Shown in pieces: positions 51,297 through 61,485 of a stretch of DNA of 64,000 nucleotides. The notes under the pieces are model-generated. The model saw only the letters and a program-made list of their open reading frames with translations, was not told where the DNA came from and made no database searches. The stretch comes from Bacteroidota bacterium (GTDB taxonomy: Bacteria > Bacteroidota > Bacteroidia > Bacteroidales > FEN-979). Numbering within the stretch: position 1 is the stretch's first letter; each line of letters opens with the position of its first letter. The DNA lies in the NCBI GenBank assembly GCA_026391835.1, contig JAPLDF010000034.1:1-64000 (forward strand), in the 5' to 3' direction. A program made the position numbers and the translations under genes.

Positions 51297-51723
51297 AGTC
51301 CTTTATTTTTAATTTTACTCTCCCGGCAATCCCCCACCCGATCAGGCACCCCGCCGCATTGGCTATGAAATCATAGATTGATGCGAACCGCATTGGAATA
51401 CAGCAGGCCTGAAGCAGTTCCGTGCCCACTGCAAGGAACAGCCCAATCAACAGGGATATCAATACGGCATGCCGCCTGAACAACGGGAAAACAGGCTGCA
51501 TGGTGAATCCTTTGATCTGAAGGAACACATACACGCTGAAGATAAACAGGTGAATTAACTTATCGGGATGGACCAACTCCAGCAGCCCCGGCAGTTTTGG
51601 AAAACTTTGTCCCGGTATGGATGTAAGCAGTATGATGAACAATCCCCACAGGAACGCCCACCGGTTATATTTCAGGAATGTTCGCAAAAAATCCGGTTGA
51701 TGAAACCGAAGGTCAGGCTCCAA
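51295..51723 (-). CDS. VanZ family membrane protein
   Basis: A 142-residue protein with four hydrophobic segments. It has the VanZ-like pattern: [10 protein letters not shown] after the first segment, [24 protein letters not shown] and [19 protein letters not shown]. VanZ-like proteins are linked with low-level teicoplanin resistance in one case, otherwise function unknown. The only start in the right place is a TTG at 51723, which overlaps the gcvH 3' end by 11 bp. The order sprA-gcvH-vanZ is known in Bacteroidota. Confidence 0.8.
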   Translation of the reverse strand: MEPDLRFHQPDFLRTFLKYNRWAFLWGLFIILLTSIPGQSFPKLPGLLELVHPDKLIHLFIFSVYVFLQIKGFTMQPVFPLFRRHAVLISLLIGLFLAVGTELLQACCIPMRFASIYDFIANAAGCLIGWGIAGRVKLKIKD

Positions 51724-52093
51724 TCAAAGCCTGGTATTGCGCCGGATCCAGGAGGTCGGACATTTCGCCTGCATCTGAAAGCCTGATCCTGATCACCCAG
51801 CCTTTTTCATAAGGATCCTGGTTGATGATCTCGGGGTTTGTCGTCAGGTTTTCATTGAACTCCAATACTTCGCCGCCAACAGGCATGAACATGTCTGAAA
51901 CCGTCTTGACGGCCTCAATGGTACCAAAGGATTCGTGTTTCCCTAGTGTCTCCCCAACGGTTTCCACTTCAATAAAAACAATGTCACCCAGCTCATGCTG
52001 TGCATGGTCGGTAATCCCGATGTAGGCATTTTCGCCTTCTACCTTCAGCCATTCATGGTCCTTTGTGTACTTGAGATTTGCAGGAACGTTCAT
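51713..52093 (-). CDS. gcvH: Glycine cleavage system H protein
   Basis: A 126-residue lipoyl carrier protein. [20 protein letters not shown] opens it and [23 protein letters not shown] contains the lysine that receives lipoate. It shuttles the aminomethyl group between the P, T and L proteins of glycine cleavage. None of those genes is nearby. It is 44 bp downstream of sprA and has its own TATTTTTG box in that gap. Confidence 0.95.
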   Translation of the reverse strand: MNVPANLKYTKDHEWLKVEGENAYIGITDHAQHELGDIVFIEVETVGETLGKHESFGTIEAVKTVSDMFMPVGGEVLEFNENLTTNPEIINQDPYEKGWVIRIRLSDAGEMSDLLDPAQYQALIGA

Positions 52094-52117
52094 AGATCGT
52101 GTGTTTTAATGTTTGTT

Positions 52118-52125
52118 CAAAAATA
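52118..52125 (-). promoter_or_regulatory. Predicted -7 box (TATTTTTG) of gcvH
   Basis: Minus-strand TATTTTTG, 25 nt before the gcvH ATG and inside the sprA-gcvH gap. It suggests that gcvH can be expressed without sprA. The -33 site would fall in the last codons of sprA (TTGG). Confidence 0.4.
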
Positions 52126-52137
52126 CAATCTTTTTTT

Positions 52138-55100
52138 CTAATTGCCAAGGGTAAACCGCAACGCGATGCCGCCCTTTGTATTGGAGGTACGATACTGGTT
52201 TGATACATAGGGCGTATTGATCACCTTGTCAAAATAGAACCTGACATTGAAACGGGCACTCAGGTTGTAGTCGGCCGAGAAGTTGAGTGACAGCACCTGT
52301 TGCCCGACCGAAATCTGGTTGATATCCTGGTCAACACGGCGCAACACCGTTTTATTTCTGCGAACGGAGAAATCGAGCTTGAGGTTCAGGTCGCTGTTGG
52401 TCTTTGTTTTTTTACCTCCGCCAAGCACACCGGACAGGTTGAACCGGATCCCCTTTAACCTGTATCCCAGTCCAACGATGAATTCATTGCTGGTAATTTC
52501 GGTAAGCTGGTTGTTTGAAAAACTGAGGGAGATATTCCGCGAACGGCGCATTTCGGCACTGGCAAGCAGACTGTTGAGAAAACCCATGTCAATTTTAAAC
52601 AGCGGGTTGAACTGTTCAGTGATTGAGACAACCGTGGTTTGATAAAGCGGGATGAAATTTCCTGCATCATCCGGGGCTGAAGGCATTCCATTGGCTTCAC
52701 GGTAAAGGATATTCGAAGTAAACGTGCCGACATTGTATGTTGACAAATATGCATGCGACAACGTGAGGGTACGAAGCCATGTTTTGAAGAACTTTAATTT
52801 GACCAGCCCGTCGTATGTGATCCGCCAGTTGGGTAACGGGATGCTTGGGAAGGCGGTCAGTTTGATTTTACCGGGATCTTTCCCCGCGTATGCAGCCAGG
52901 AATGCGCTTGTAAGCACCTCCTGGTCGGTGGGGCCATATCCCTGCGGGAATCCGGTAGAGTCGGTGATGGTCCTGGAATTCGGGTTAAGCTCAGCATATC
53001 GCTGGGCGATCTGCAACCTGTACCGCTTCATGTCCTCAAAAGTGGGTGAATGGCCTGAACCGTCATCACTCTTAAATGAGGTACCGATGATGATATATGA
53101 CATTGTAAAGCTACCCTGGTCGGTGGGAGAATAGGAATTGAATTTGCCCTGTGCATCTGCTTTGAAATACTCCTGGTGCGATTTCGAGTATTGTTTTGTG
53201 GCAATCAACTCAATGCGCAGGTCTTTGATGGGTTCAATGCTCATTGAGACACTGAGGTTTTCGGTAAACTTTTTATAATATGCACTGTTCAGCATGGTGT
53301 CGACACTGATCCAGCCGCGGTCGGCAGCGGTATAACGGATGTCATTCTGACTGCCAAAAACGAAGCCGAGCCCGGGGGCATTGTCACTCCAGTCATTTCC
53401 CAGTGCTACCGGTTTTGGTTTGAAGCCTGGCAACATGGTTCCGTTTCCCTGGGTATAGGTAAATTTGGCCGTGCGGATCCCCATAAGAAAACGGAGTGTC
53501 CCGTCAAGAATGATTTTGCCTACTTTCGGACGGTTCGGTTGAATCTTCAGACTGTCCTGCTTATCAAGGTTCTTGTTTTTCGGTGGTTCAGGCTTATTTC
53601 CCCGTGGATTGGTTGAGGCCTGGTTGATCTTTTTAAGGTATGGGATTTTATTGTAGAGCGTCACCAGGTTCAATCCCCCGTTAAGTGATTTTGAATTGCC
53701 GTTTTCGATTGAATTTCCGCGTTTCTGCTGGATGGAAATCGGAGAGCCGATCCAGTGATAGTTTCCCACATACCCGGTTTGAAGCGTGATAAAATCGAGC
53801 ATCGGGATTTTTCCGATGGGAACGTCCCACGAAACATTAAGGGCCTGGTTGTAATTGCTTGTTGTTCCGAATGAGAAGATCTCACTCCACACCTGGTCGC
53901 GGTTGGAACGGTCGATCTGTCCTGGGGGTTCGTTCACAAATGCCTGGGTGTTGGCAACAAGTGTGATCCTGAACGATTTTGCCAGGTCATATTTGAGGTC
54001 GTAGATACGGTTCCAGTCCCAGCGCTTGATAAAGAAGGTTTCCATGGGAACAATGGCCTGGCTCTTATTCCTGAACTGCCGCTGGTTGAATTCACGGTTC
54101 ATATCTGTGCGGAATGAAAAGGATTTTGGCAGGTAGTAGAAATTAAAATCCTTTATCAAAGTGAATGCCTTTGACCTGGTCAAACCCCTGACACGCTGGA
54201 ATGGCATTATATTTTTCGGCTGGCCGGCAAATATATAGCCGAACCCGCCGGAGTACTTTTTCTTCAGATCGTAAGCGATATCGACATCCCTGTGAAATAT
54301 TTCGGTATAGGCATAGCTTACATTGAAATTTTCGATATCGTAAATTTTCGGCTTTTTTGACCCTGTCCGATCCTTCCTGACATTCATCAGGTTGAAGTTC
54401 TTGGTCTGGGTATAGCCCTGTGTGATCTGTTTGATAGAATCCTGCTGCCGTTTTGTATCAAAGGCATTGATGACATCCTTCAGATAGAGATCGGGATTCA
54501 GCGGGTCGTACTTGGGACTGATCTGCATCATTGAATAGTCAAAATGCATGGGGATACGTATCCCCGATTTGGCCGGGAAAAATTTCCCCAGTTCAATATC
54601 GGTATCGAATCCGAACGTCAATACCGACTCCATCGGACGCTGGGTCTGTTTTTGTTCAAGGGTTCCGAAACCCGAACTGCTGTATGTGCCGGTCATCTGA
54701 ACCCTCCCGATATCGGCAAGCTCGACGGCAACCCTTGCGGTGGCAGCAAATCCTCCGTTTTTATTAAAATCGGAAAGACGTAATTCATCCACCCAGATTT
54801 CAGCACACTTTGCCTGCCCGTCATCATCAGATGCCTGGATGCTTTTTTTAGGGTTTCGGATACCGATCATAATGGCCCTGACATCACTGATTGTAGGAGA
54901 TCCGACGACCGTAATTTTATTTTTCCCGTCATATTCCGTATAGGGCGTGGAGGAGGTAAGGTCAATTCCCTTGTCGCGCATGGCGACCAGCCGGTCATAT
55001 TTCACCTGTACCAGCCGTTCAAGATCGATGTCAAAATCGTTGCTTGACAGCCAGATTTCATCCGGATTACCCGAAGGAGTACCCCATGGTGTGAAATCCA

Positions 55101-58100
55101 GGGGGATTTCATATTCATAGTAATTCTCCGTAAAATCGGAACCGATACGCATCAGGATGGTGAGGTCGCCCGATTTAAGGTTTTGGTTGCGGATCGATTG
55201 CTCGGCATGAACAAACATCTTCAGCCGTTTGAACTGGCGGAAGTCGAATTCCGTGGTTTTATAGGCAGCGCGCGCATCCCCGTCAACAAGGTTGCATACC
55301 TTGAATGACATCGACTGCTCATTGAGTTTCTGCATGTTGGTTGAACCCCAGTTGGTTTCGCGTTCAATACCCGGGGGCATGACGTACGGGATGGGTTGCT
55401 TGCTGCCGTTTTCTTCGATACTTACGGTTGCAATGTCGAACTGTGTCTGGTTCTGGGTAGCTTCAGGAATATATTCACCGGGTGAAAGCAGGCTGTAGTT
55501 GTATTTTCTCCATTCACCGCGGGTTAGTTCCAGGGTGGCAAAACGGCAGACAACCGGACGCTGGAAATTCTTGAAAAACATCCTCATAAACCGGATGGAG
55601 GTGAAATCGTTGATGGTGCCGATGGTCTGATCCGGGGTACGGATGGGAATTTTAAACTGGTACCAGTTCACATTGCCACGTGTGCCGTCGGCAAGCGGAA
55701 TGTCGGTGGCATGATAAACATTGGTAATGTAATTCATGCCGGGCTTCATCTGTTCACGGTTTAAATTAACCACATACTGGTAGTACCGTTCAGTTTCACT
55801 CAGCGTATTGTCTTTGTTGATGTCCTCCATGTTTGGGATGGTGGTGGCAATGGTCTGGTAGCTTTCGTTTGATTGCGATGTCGTCGGGCTGTTTCCTTCA
55901 GGCCCGTTGTATTTTTTATACCGGTTCAGCACACTGCCGAATGCCGGAAGTTTGTCGTAATCAGAGCCCCTGAAATAATGATAATCATCTGCGGAAGGAT
56001 CGACCGATACATTCTGATAGGCCGTTGAATTTGCGCCGAATGCGTTTCTTACCCGTGTTACGTAGGATGAGTCAAAAAAAGACAATTCATCATTGTCAGA
56101 CAGTCCGTCATAACCTACATCCTGGAAAGGACGTGAAGCAGGGGTGTTGTCGAAGGCATCCACCAAAGCCTGGAGTTGCGGCACGCGTCCCCAGATGGTG
56201 GTATCAACATCTTTTATCAGTGAAGAGGTTGGCAACCCGTTCTCATAACTTTTCCGTCCGTCACGTAAAATATCCTCCGAAACATCTCCAAGGTTGAAAT
56301 ACATCTGCCCGCTGTTCAGGGAGTCGTAGATAAAGGGATCCATCATCCAGAATTCGATATACTGGATATTCGTGGCGTCGAAATCGGTTGTTTCAACCTT
56401 CCGCATCACGCCTCCCCAGCGGGTTTCAGGATAATCGAGGGTTCCATCGGCTTTCAGCCCTTTTGAAAAGGAAGTGGGGCTGATATCATAGTTATAGGGA
56501 CCGCGCTCACCCGGGTAATAAGCCAGGTTGAGGACCGACAGGTTGACTGGCACCCCGTTCAACGGTTGCTTGTTCGGGAATATTTCCGTTTCCCATACCT
56601 GGCGTACATATTGATTTGACAACTCCTGGTTGGAAATATTCGGAGGAAGCAGGCTGGTGTTTTTATCATAAAACAACGGGTCGATGCTGTACCAGGCAAG
56701 TTTGGCCCGGTTGTACCCATAAGACATGCCGGTGCCGGGGGCTGCTTCCGGGAACATGCGCATGGTGGTTTGCCCCTGCGGGGTGCTGGCCATAAACCAG
56801 TTTCCCATGCTTTTCAGGTCGATGGTTGATTTGGCTCCCTCAAAATCATCGATATAGGTGGTTCCGGCCTTCCCGATGGCCTTGGAATGACCCGGGATAA
56901 ACTGGGCAAACTCAACATCCACCGCAATGGATGAAGGTGCCTTGGTGGTAAGAAGCGGCAAGGCATCGATGAAACGCGTGATCAGCCTCGACTGTGTACG
57001 GTATGAAAGATTCAACCCCCAGATGGTGTTCGACATCGGCTCATCACCGTAGTTCACCTTTTGTGTCAGCGGCCGTTCGTTCAGGTTTAAAATGGTCGCA
57101 CCGACAACGAAATCCTTGTTTATTTTATAGTCGATGTGCGCCCCCATGAGCCGTTTGGTTTGCACATTGAACATCTCGTTGCTTTCAAGGGAGATGTTGA
57201 TCACCGTCCCGGAATTGAGGATTCCTTCATTGATGATCCTGACCCTGCCCAAAGTATAATCGACCGTATAATGCACATTCTCCTGGAGCAGGATGCCCCC
57301 TGCGGTTACCTTTACCGAGCCGGGAGGGACATTCAGCGCGTTCAGGGAAATCTCGGAACCTGCAGAAGATTTGTAAAAACCATCGAGGACAAATTTGTTT
57401 TTATCAGGGTACTGCCGTGCATTTGATTTGGTCATGGTATACAACGAATCAAAGCAGTATTTATCAGCCAGTTCGAGCGATGCTTTCGGGTTGGCCGGAT
57501 CATAAATGGAATCGCGCAGATCCTTTCCGAAAGGTTCAAGCACCGGGAAGAATATCCTGCCGTTCGATGACTGGATGGTGCCTCCCTGGGTAGCAGCCTG
57601 GTCAATAAAGTCAAACATTCCGTCGCCGGGAGGATTGAATTGCTGGTTGACGTTGTCGAGGCTGAGCACACGCAACAGCGGAACCCCCTTGATACGGCCT
57701 TCGGAGATATAAGCGGTGGGAACCCCGTTCGCGTTACCCGAATACAACACGTTGATGGTAAAGTCGCTTGGCTGCAACTGGTAGGCTCCCAGCGCATACA
57801 CATTTTTCATCATGAGGTTCCAGATAGGGATCCTCGTATTCAGCGAAGTGCTCTTCAGCAGTTTAACAACCAGGCTCCGCGGTGAAGTAATCCCCTGGTC
57901 GGAAAATTCACCGACCTGGTGAACGGCTGTATCTCCGACTACCTGGTACTGATAGGCAACAGCAAGCGTCTGATCGGAGTTAAGGACCGAGTTCAGGGAG
58001 ATAAAACCAAGCTTTGGATTGAAGGTATATTCCGAAGGCAGTAATTTACGTGCGCTTTCCACCTTTTCAAAGTCCTCACCCGAAACCATGAAAAAGGGGT

Positions 58101-59373
58101 TGCCCTTCAGGTAACTGGTAACCGTGTTTATACCGCGAACCTTGGCTGAATCAGTTGCATTTGGCATCAGCACCTGGAACAGGTTGTTCGATTTGTTCGA
58201 GGTGAATTTTCCGCCGGGATCACCGGTAAACAACCGGGTATTGTAGGGCTTGTATTCGCCAAGGTCCATGAATGCAACAATGTTCCTGTTCTCGGTCACT
58301 GCGGCGCCGATGTTGGTCACCCATACTTCGATTTTTACAATGTTCACATTTGAAGAAACGACCGGCAACTCACTCGTCCCTTTTTTATAGTTGTCCCTGA
58401 AATACTGTCCCAGGAAGAAATGCTTGTTCTCTTCATATTCGTCGGCACGGATCCTGAATTTTTGCGTTTGGGCATTGCCCTGTACGACAATATTTTTGGT
58501 CTCACTCTTCTGTTGTGAATAGATTGCCGTTACTGTGACCCTTCCGAACCGAAGTTTTGTTTTAATACCAAACAAACTTTCGGTACCGCGGATAAGATTT
58601 GTACTGAGCGGCATGTTCACATCCCCTGCCTCGATCAGCTGGATGATGTCGTCCTCTTTGCCTTCATATTTCAATTTCAGCTTGTTCTCGAAATCAAAAG
58701 TAGCCTGGGTATTGTAGTTGATTTTAAATTCGATCTTGTCGCCAATCTTGGCGATCACATTCATCTGGATTTTCTCAGTAAAATCGAAGTTGGTCTGCCT
58801 CCGCTGACGGGTGCTGAGCATGGGGTCATCGCGCCGGTTCGAAACAATGCCGAAGTCGACCTCGGCAGATCCCTGCGGCCTGATATCCACGGTATTGTTG
58901 CCGAAAATCGTCTCAAAAACTTTTCCCGGAATATGTATCTTCGGGATAATGCCCTTTGCATTATCCATGGTGGCAGCCTCCGACCGTTCTTTCCAGTACT
59001 GGTTGATCATCGACTGCATGTCCTGGTTCTGAAACTCGTCGAATGACAACGTGGTAGGTATCCGGTAAACCGTTTCGCCAATCTTGTAGGTGTAGTAGTA
59101 CTGACGTGTTATCGGGTCATACTCGATATTTGTCTTGATGTTTGAGGGATTCTTCAGGTAAATGGGATTTTCCTTCCCGGATCCGGGCATAACCGTTTCA
59201 TCCTCAAACGGGTACCTGAGTCCGGGGGGTTCGCCTTTTTTCAGACTGTCGGGGGGAGACAAGAATAGAGAATAGGGCCCAAAGCTACCCTGCGTTTCTC
59301 GGGAAAAAACCGGGAAACGGATGGTAACCAGGACGGCCAGGCAGATAAGAGTATATAAATCGTGTTTCTTCAC
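52138..59373 (-). CDS. sprA: SprA, outer-membrane translocon of the type IX secretion system
   Basis: A giant outer-membrane protein of about 2411 residues, the usual size of SprA (SOV in Porphyromonas). SprA forms a huge 36-strand barrel through which folded T9SS cargo leaves. The N-terminal part shows EVDFGIVSNRRDDPMLSTRQ (residues shortened), FEFKINYNTQATFDFENKLKL-type repeats and PLSTNLIRGTESLFGIKTKL; repeated motifs with YEWRV-type EFWMMDP and ISDVRAIMIGIRNP follow. Start: no ATG is available. The frame opens with TTG at 59385, right after a stop codon; GTG at 59373 gives MKKHDLYTLICLAVLVTIRF, a good signal peptide, and is preferred. It lies 39 bp after ruvA. Confidence 0.93.
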   Translation of the reverse strand: MKKHDLYTLICLAVLVTIRFPVFSRETQGSFGPYSLFLSPPDSLKKGEPPGLRYPFEDETVMPGSGKENPIYLKNPSNIKTNIEYDPITRQYYYTYKIGETVYRIPTTLSFDEFQNQDMQSMINQYWKERSEAATMDNAKGIIPKIHIPGKVFETIFGNNTVDIRPQGSAEVDFGIVSNRRDDPMLSTRQRRQTNFDFTEKIQMNVIAKIGDKIEFKINYNTQATFDFENKLKLKYEGKEDDIIQLIEAGDVNMPLSTNLIRGTESLFGIKTKLRFGRVTVTAIYSQQKSETKNIVVQGNAQTQKFRIRADEYEENKHFFLGQYFRDNYKKGTSELPVVSSNVNIVKIEVWVTNIGAAVTENRNIVAFMDLGEYKPYNTRLFTGDPGGKFTSNKSNNLFQVLMPNATDSAKVRGINTVTSYLKGNPFFMVSGEDFEKVESARKLLPSEYTFNPKLGFISLNSVLNSDQTLAVAYQYQVVGDTAVHQVGEFSDQGITSPRSLVVKLLKSTSLNTRIPIWNLMMKNVYALGAYQLQPSDFTINVLYSGNANGVPTAYISEGRIKGVPLLRVLSLDNVNQQFNPPGDGMFDFIDQAATQGGTIQSSNGRIFFPVLEPFGKDLRDSIYDPANPKASLELADKYCFDSLYTMTKSNARQYPDKNKFVLDGFYKSSAGSEISLNALNVPPGSVKVTAGGILLQENVHYTVDYTLGRVRIINEGILNSGTVINISLESNEMFNVQTKRLMGAHIDYKINKDFVVGATILNLNERPLTQKVNYGDEPMSNTIWGLNLSYRTQSRLITRFIDALPLLTTKAPSSIAVDVEFAQFIPGHSKAIGKAGTTYIDDFEGAKSTIDLKSMGNWFMASTPQGQTTMRMFPEAAPGTGMSYGYNRAKLAWYSIDPLFYDKNTSLLPPNISNQELSNQYVRQVWETEIFPNKQPLNGVPVNLSVLNLAYYPGERGPYNYDISPTSFSKGLKADGTLDYPETRWGGVMRKVETTDFDATNIQYIEFWMMDPFIYDSLNSGQMYFNLGDVSEDILRDGRKSYENGLPTSSLIKDVDTTIWGRVPQLQALVDAFDNTPASRPFQDVGYDGLSDNDELSFFDSSYVTRVRNAFGANSTAYQNVSVDPSADDYHYFRGSDYDKLPAFGSVLNRYKKYNGPEGNSPTTSQSNESYQTIATTIPNMEDINKDNTLSETERYYQYVVNLNREQMKPGMNYITNVYHATDIPLADGTRGNVNWYQFKIPIRTPDQTIGTINDFTSIRFMRMFFKNFQRPVVCRFATLELTRGEWRKYNYSLLSPGEYIPEATQNQTQFDIATVSIEENGSKQPIPYVMPPGIERETNWGSTNMQKLNEQSMSFKVCNLVDGDARAAYKTTEFDFRQFKRLKMFVHAEQSIRNQNLKSGDLTILMRIGSDFTENYYEYEIPLDFTPWGTPSGNPDEIWLSSNDFDIDLERLVQVKYDRLVAMRDKGIDLTSSTPYTEYDGKNKITVVGSPTISDVRAIMIGIRNPKKSIQASDDDGQAKCAEIWVDELRLSDFNKNGGFAATARVAVELADIGRVQMTGTYSSSGFGTLEQKQTQRPMESVLTFGFDTDIELGKFFPAKSGIRIPMHFDYSMMQISPKYDPLNPDLYLKDVINAFDTKRQQDSIKQITQGYTQTKNFNLMNVRKDRTGSKKPKIYDIENFNVSYAYTEIFHRDVDIAYDLKKKYSGGFGYIFAGQPKNIMPFQRVRGLTRSKAFTLIKDFNFYYLPKSFSFRTDMNREFNQRQFRNKSQAIVPMETFFIKRWDWNRIYDLKYDLAKSFRITLVANTQAFVNEPPGQIDRSNRDQVWSEIFSFGTTSNYNQALNVSWDVPIGKIPMLDFITLQTGYVGNYHWIGSPISIQQKRGNSIENGNSKSLNGGLNLVTLYNKIPYLKKINQASTNPRGNKPEPPKNKNLDKQDSLKIQPNRPKVGKIILDGTLRFLMGIRTAKFTYTQGNGTMLPGFKPKPVALGNDWSDNAPGLGFVFGSQNDIRYTAADRGWISVDTMLNSAYYKKFTENLSVSMSIEPIKDLRIELIATKQYSKSHQEYFKADAQGKFNSYSPTDQGSFTMSYIIIGTSFKSDDGSGHSPTFEDMKRYRLQIAQRYAELNPNSRTITDSTGFPQGYGPTDQEVLTSAFLAAYAGKDPGKIKLTAFPSIPLPNWRITYDGLVKLKFFKTWLRTLTLSHAYLSTYNVGTFTSNILYREANGMPSAPDDAGNFIPLYQTTVVSITEQFNPLFKIDMGFLNSLLASAEMRRSRNISLSFSNNQLTEITSNEFIVGLGYRLKGIRFNLSGVLGGGKKTKTNSDLNLKLDFSVRRNKTVLRRVDQDINQISVGQQVLSLNFSADYNLSARFNVRFYFDKVINTPYVSNQYRTSNTKGGIALRFTLGN

Positions 59374-59412
59374 TAAGTCCAGCAAGGTCTATGTAACTCC
59401 GGAACTGTCACG

Positions 59413-59997
59413 CTATAAAACCTTGAGCGCGTGTTTGATCAGTTGTTCCACTGTCAAGCCTGTTCCTTCCGATTCGATGATTTTAATCAATGCTTTGTCA
59501 GCAAGCATCTTTGGGAAGCCCAGAATGATCAATCCTGATAACGCTTCTTCCTTCTTTGTATTGTGTAAAATTCCTGATTTTTCATAGGGGATTAGCTCTT
59601 TTGAAACTTTATCTTTCAAATCAATAATGATGCGTTGCGCAGTTTTTGCCCCGATGCCCTTGATCCGCTGAAGCAATGGTGCATTGCCTTCGCCGATGGC
59701 CCTGACAACTTCGTTGGGGGAAAGGGAAGACAAAATGATGCGTGCCGTATTCACCCCAACGCCGGAAACACTGATCAGTAGCCGGAAAAGTTCACGTTCA
59801 CCCTTTTCGTAAAAGCCATAGAGCAACATATCATCCTCACGCACCACGAGATGGGTGTATAAGGTACACTTTTCATCTTCGCGGAGCTGTGCATAGGTGT
59901 GAATGGAAATATTCAGTAAATAGCCTATACCATTGGCATCAACAACCGCATAGGCGGGATTTTTTTCAACCAGCTTTCCCTGAATATAATCGTACAT
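59413..59997 (-). CDS. ruvA: Holliday junction ATP-dependent DNA helicase subunit RuvA
   Basis: A 194-residue protein that binds four-way junctions and guides RuvB. MYDYIQGKLVEKNPAYAVVDANG starts the OB-fold domain I, LISVSGVGVNTARIIL and IKGIGAKTAQRIIIDLKDK are the two helix-hairpin-helix motifs of domain II, and the last 50 residues form domain III. I set the start at the ATG at 59997; the frame is open to 60234 but the extra 79 residues cross a promoter. The neighbour sprA downstream is a known arrangement in Bacteroidota. Confidence 0.96.
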   Translation of the reverse strand: MYDYIQGKLVEKNPAYAVVDANGIGYLLNISIHTYAQLREDEKCTLYTHLVVREDDMLLYGFYEKGERELFRLLISVSGVGVNTARIILSSLSPNEVVRAIGEGNAPLLQRIKGIGAKTAQRIIIDLKDKVSKELIPYEKSGILHNTKKEEALSGLIILGFPKMLADKALIKIIESEGTGLTVEQLIKHALKVL

Positions 59998-60044
59998 GTG
60001 TGCTGCTAACTGTAAAATTTTCCCGGTTTTGCCCCGGAAAAGTG

Positions 60045-60073
60045 CAAAGATAAAAAATTCACCCGAATACAAA
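60045..60073 (-). promoter_or_regulatory. Predicted promoter of ruvA-sprA
   Basis: Minus-strand TTTG (60073-60070), 17-nt spacer, then TATCTTTG (60052-60045), an exact TAnnTTTG box. It would give a leader of about 40 nt before the ruvA ATG. Confidence 0.5.
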
Positions 60074-60248
60074 AACCCGCGAATGCCCCTGAATTTCACC
60101 CTTTCATATTTGCCTGAAGATGGTTGACCTTTTTTTTTCTTACGGAGATCGTACCTGTAAACTTTAAACAACAAAGAATACAATGAGTTGCACAAATATA
60201 CCCAATGTAAATCTATGCCGACGGCGGGTTCCATCCTGTCTTTGTGTT

Positions 60249-60268
60249 AAAAAAAGCCCCCGCAGGGG
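60249..60268 (-). terminator. Possible intrinsic terminator on the minus strand
   Basis: Read on the minus strand: CCCC, loop TGCG, GGGG, then C and seven T. The stem is only 4-5 bp. No minus-strand gene lies to its right that it could end, so it may stop an antisense transcript from the next promoter region, or be chance. Confidence 0.3.
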
Positions 60269-60313
60269 AATAGCCTTCACAACTATTAATTCAGGAATTA
60301 TTATACTTCAATG

Positions 60314-60344
60314 TTTGTTAATTTGATTTTCCCTTTTATCTTTG
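60314..60344 (+). promoter_or_regulatory. Bacteroidota-type promoter (TTTG-N19-TATCTTTG)
   Basis: TTTG at 60314-60317, a spacer of exactly 19 nt, and TATCTTTG at 60337-60344. This is the best match in the window to the -33/-7 pattern TTTG / TAnnTTTG. It lies 64 nt before the ATG at 60409 and should drive the two secreted-protein genes. Confidence 0.7.
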
Positions 60345-60408
60345 CCTTGTAATTTTCATATTTCTGTATAACAATACTCATTTAAACCTCCCTTAAAATC
60401 ACCTTGTC

Positions 60409-61479
60409 ATGAGAAAACTTTTTACCTTTTTTGCCCTCTGCGTGCTTGGGATGAGTTCCCTTTCAGCCCAGGAATTGATAGCCGTTAACCATGTTGCCGG
60501 CGGAAGTGAATTTTTTACCCGGCTGGATTCAGCGGTGATCCATTCAGCGAATGGCGATTATATTTACCTGCCGGGAACTGCGCTGATGAACATCGGGAAC
60601 CTTGTCATCAACAAAGGGGTCCACATCATTGGCGCCGGAATCTTCCCCGACTCCTGCTATGCCACCGGTACCACCTTTCTCACAGGAAACATCACCATCG
60701 TTTCAGGCGCCGACAACGGGAGCCTCCAGGGCTTCATGCTCAACGGGGTACTCACGTTTGGCACCAGCCAGGCTAACCAGCATGTTTCATCCTATTATGT
60801 TTCGCGTTGCAACCTCAGCACCGTCTACCTTTCCAACAATGGCACCGACACCACCACCACTTCATTCCTTTTCCGTGAAAACATCATCCGCGGGCACGTG
60901 TATGGCGGCCACTCCAATGCAAGTTTCAGGAACAATATCCTGGAAGGCCAGCTGAATTACTTCTACGGAGCCACCTTTTTACACAACGACTTCTTATGGG
61001 GAAGCAGTAAAACACTTAACTTTTTTGTAAAGAATTCAACCTTTTCCAACAATATTTTTAAAAATCCATGTGTCGCCTATTATGGTTATATCCCGGTATA
61101 CTGTGTTGACAACAATTATTACTACAACCTCTTTAACGGACCGATTGGGTTTTTCTACGACTATTATGGCTACTGTGTAGCAAACCTGAACGGGTTTGGC
61201 AACATGTCGGGGAACCATGAAAGTGTGCCCAATGAGCAGATTTATACCAGCCAGGTTGGCAATGCCTATGATATTCATCACAATTACCACCTGGTTGCCG
61301 GCAGCCCGGGCATTAACGGAGGCAGTGATGGCACCGACTGCGGAATTTACGGTGGCGAACCGTTCAAGGACGGCATGCTGCCAGTGAACCCGCATATCCA
61401 GTTCAAATATGTGGCCGGATCGACAAACCCCGCTGGCACCCTCAACATCCATTTCAAAGTTGCCGCCCAGGAAAAATAA
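60409..61479 (+). CDS. Secreted parallel beta-helix-like protein
   Basis: A 356-residue exported protein (signal LFTFFALCVLGMSSLSAQ). The start of the mature part (AVNHVAGGSEFFTRLDSAV ... GDYIYLPGTALMNIGNLVI) resembles the pectate-lyase-like beta-helix entry where a list of events per element is given, followed by turns with NN and SN pairs (FRENIIRGHVYGG, FRNNILEGQL, FSNNIFKN). INGGSDGTDCGIYGG near the end is frequent at the close of such helices in Bacteroidota. No T9SS tail is visible. It is 6 bp before the next gene, so they are an operon. Tyr-rich loops between 225 and 260 are unusual. Function unknown. Confidence 0.65.
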   Translation: MRKLFTFFALCVLGMSSLSAQELIAVNHVAGGSEFFTRLDSAVIHSANGDYIYLPGTALMNIGNLVINKGVHIIGAGIFPDSCYATGTTFLTGNITIVSGADNGSLQGFMLNGVLTFGTSQANQHVSSYYVSRCNLSTVYLSNNGTDTTTTSFLFRENIIRGHVYGGHSNASFRNNILEGQLNYFYGATFLHNDFLWGSSKTLNFFVKNSTFSNNIFKNPCVAYYGYIPVYCVDNNYYYNLFNGPIGFFYDYYGYCVANLNGFGNMSGNHESVPNEQIYTSQVGNAYDIHHNYHLVAGSPGINGGSDGTDCGIYGGEPFKDGMLPVNPHIQFKYVAGSTNPAGTLNIHFKVAAQEK

Positions 61480-61485
61480 CCCACA

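Larger units (their letters stand above)
59998..60408. other. 411-bp intergenic region between divergent genes
   Basis: It contains the ruvA promoter, a hairpin with T-run on the minus strand near 60249-60268 and the promoter of the secreted protein gene at 60314-60344. The stretch 60075-60240 is AT-rich with a run of nine or more T near 60130; I see no gene in it. Confidence 0.6.

Noticed and set aside
60000-60234. Upstream extension of RuvA
   Set aside because: The extra 79 residues precede the normal RuvA start MYDYIQG and cross a promoter match.
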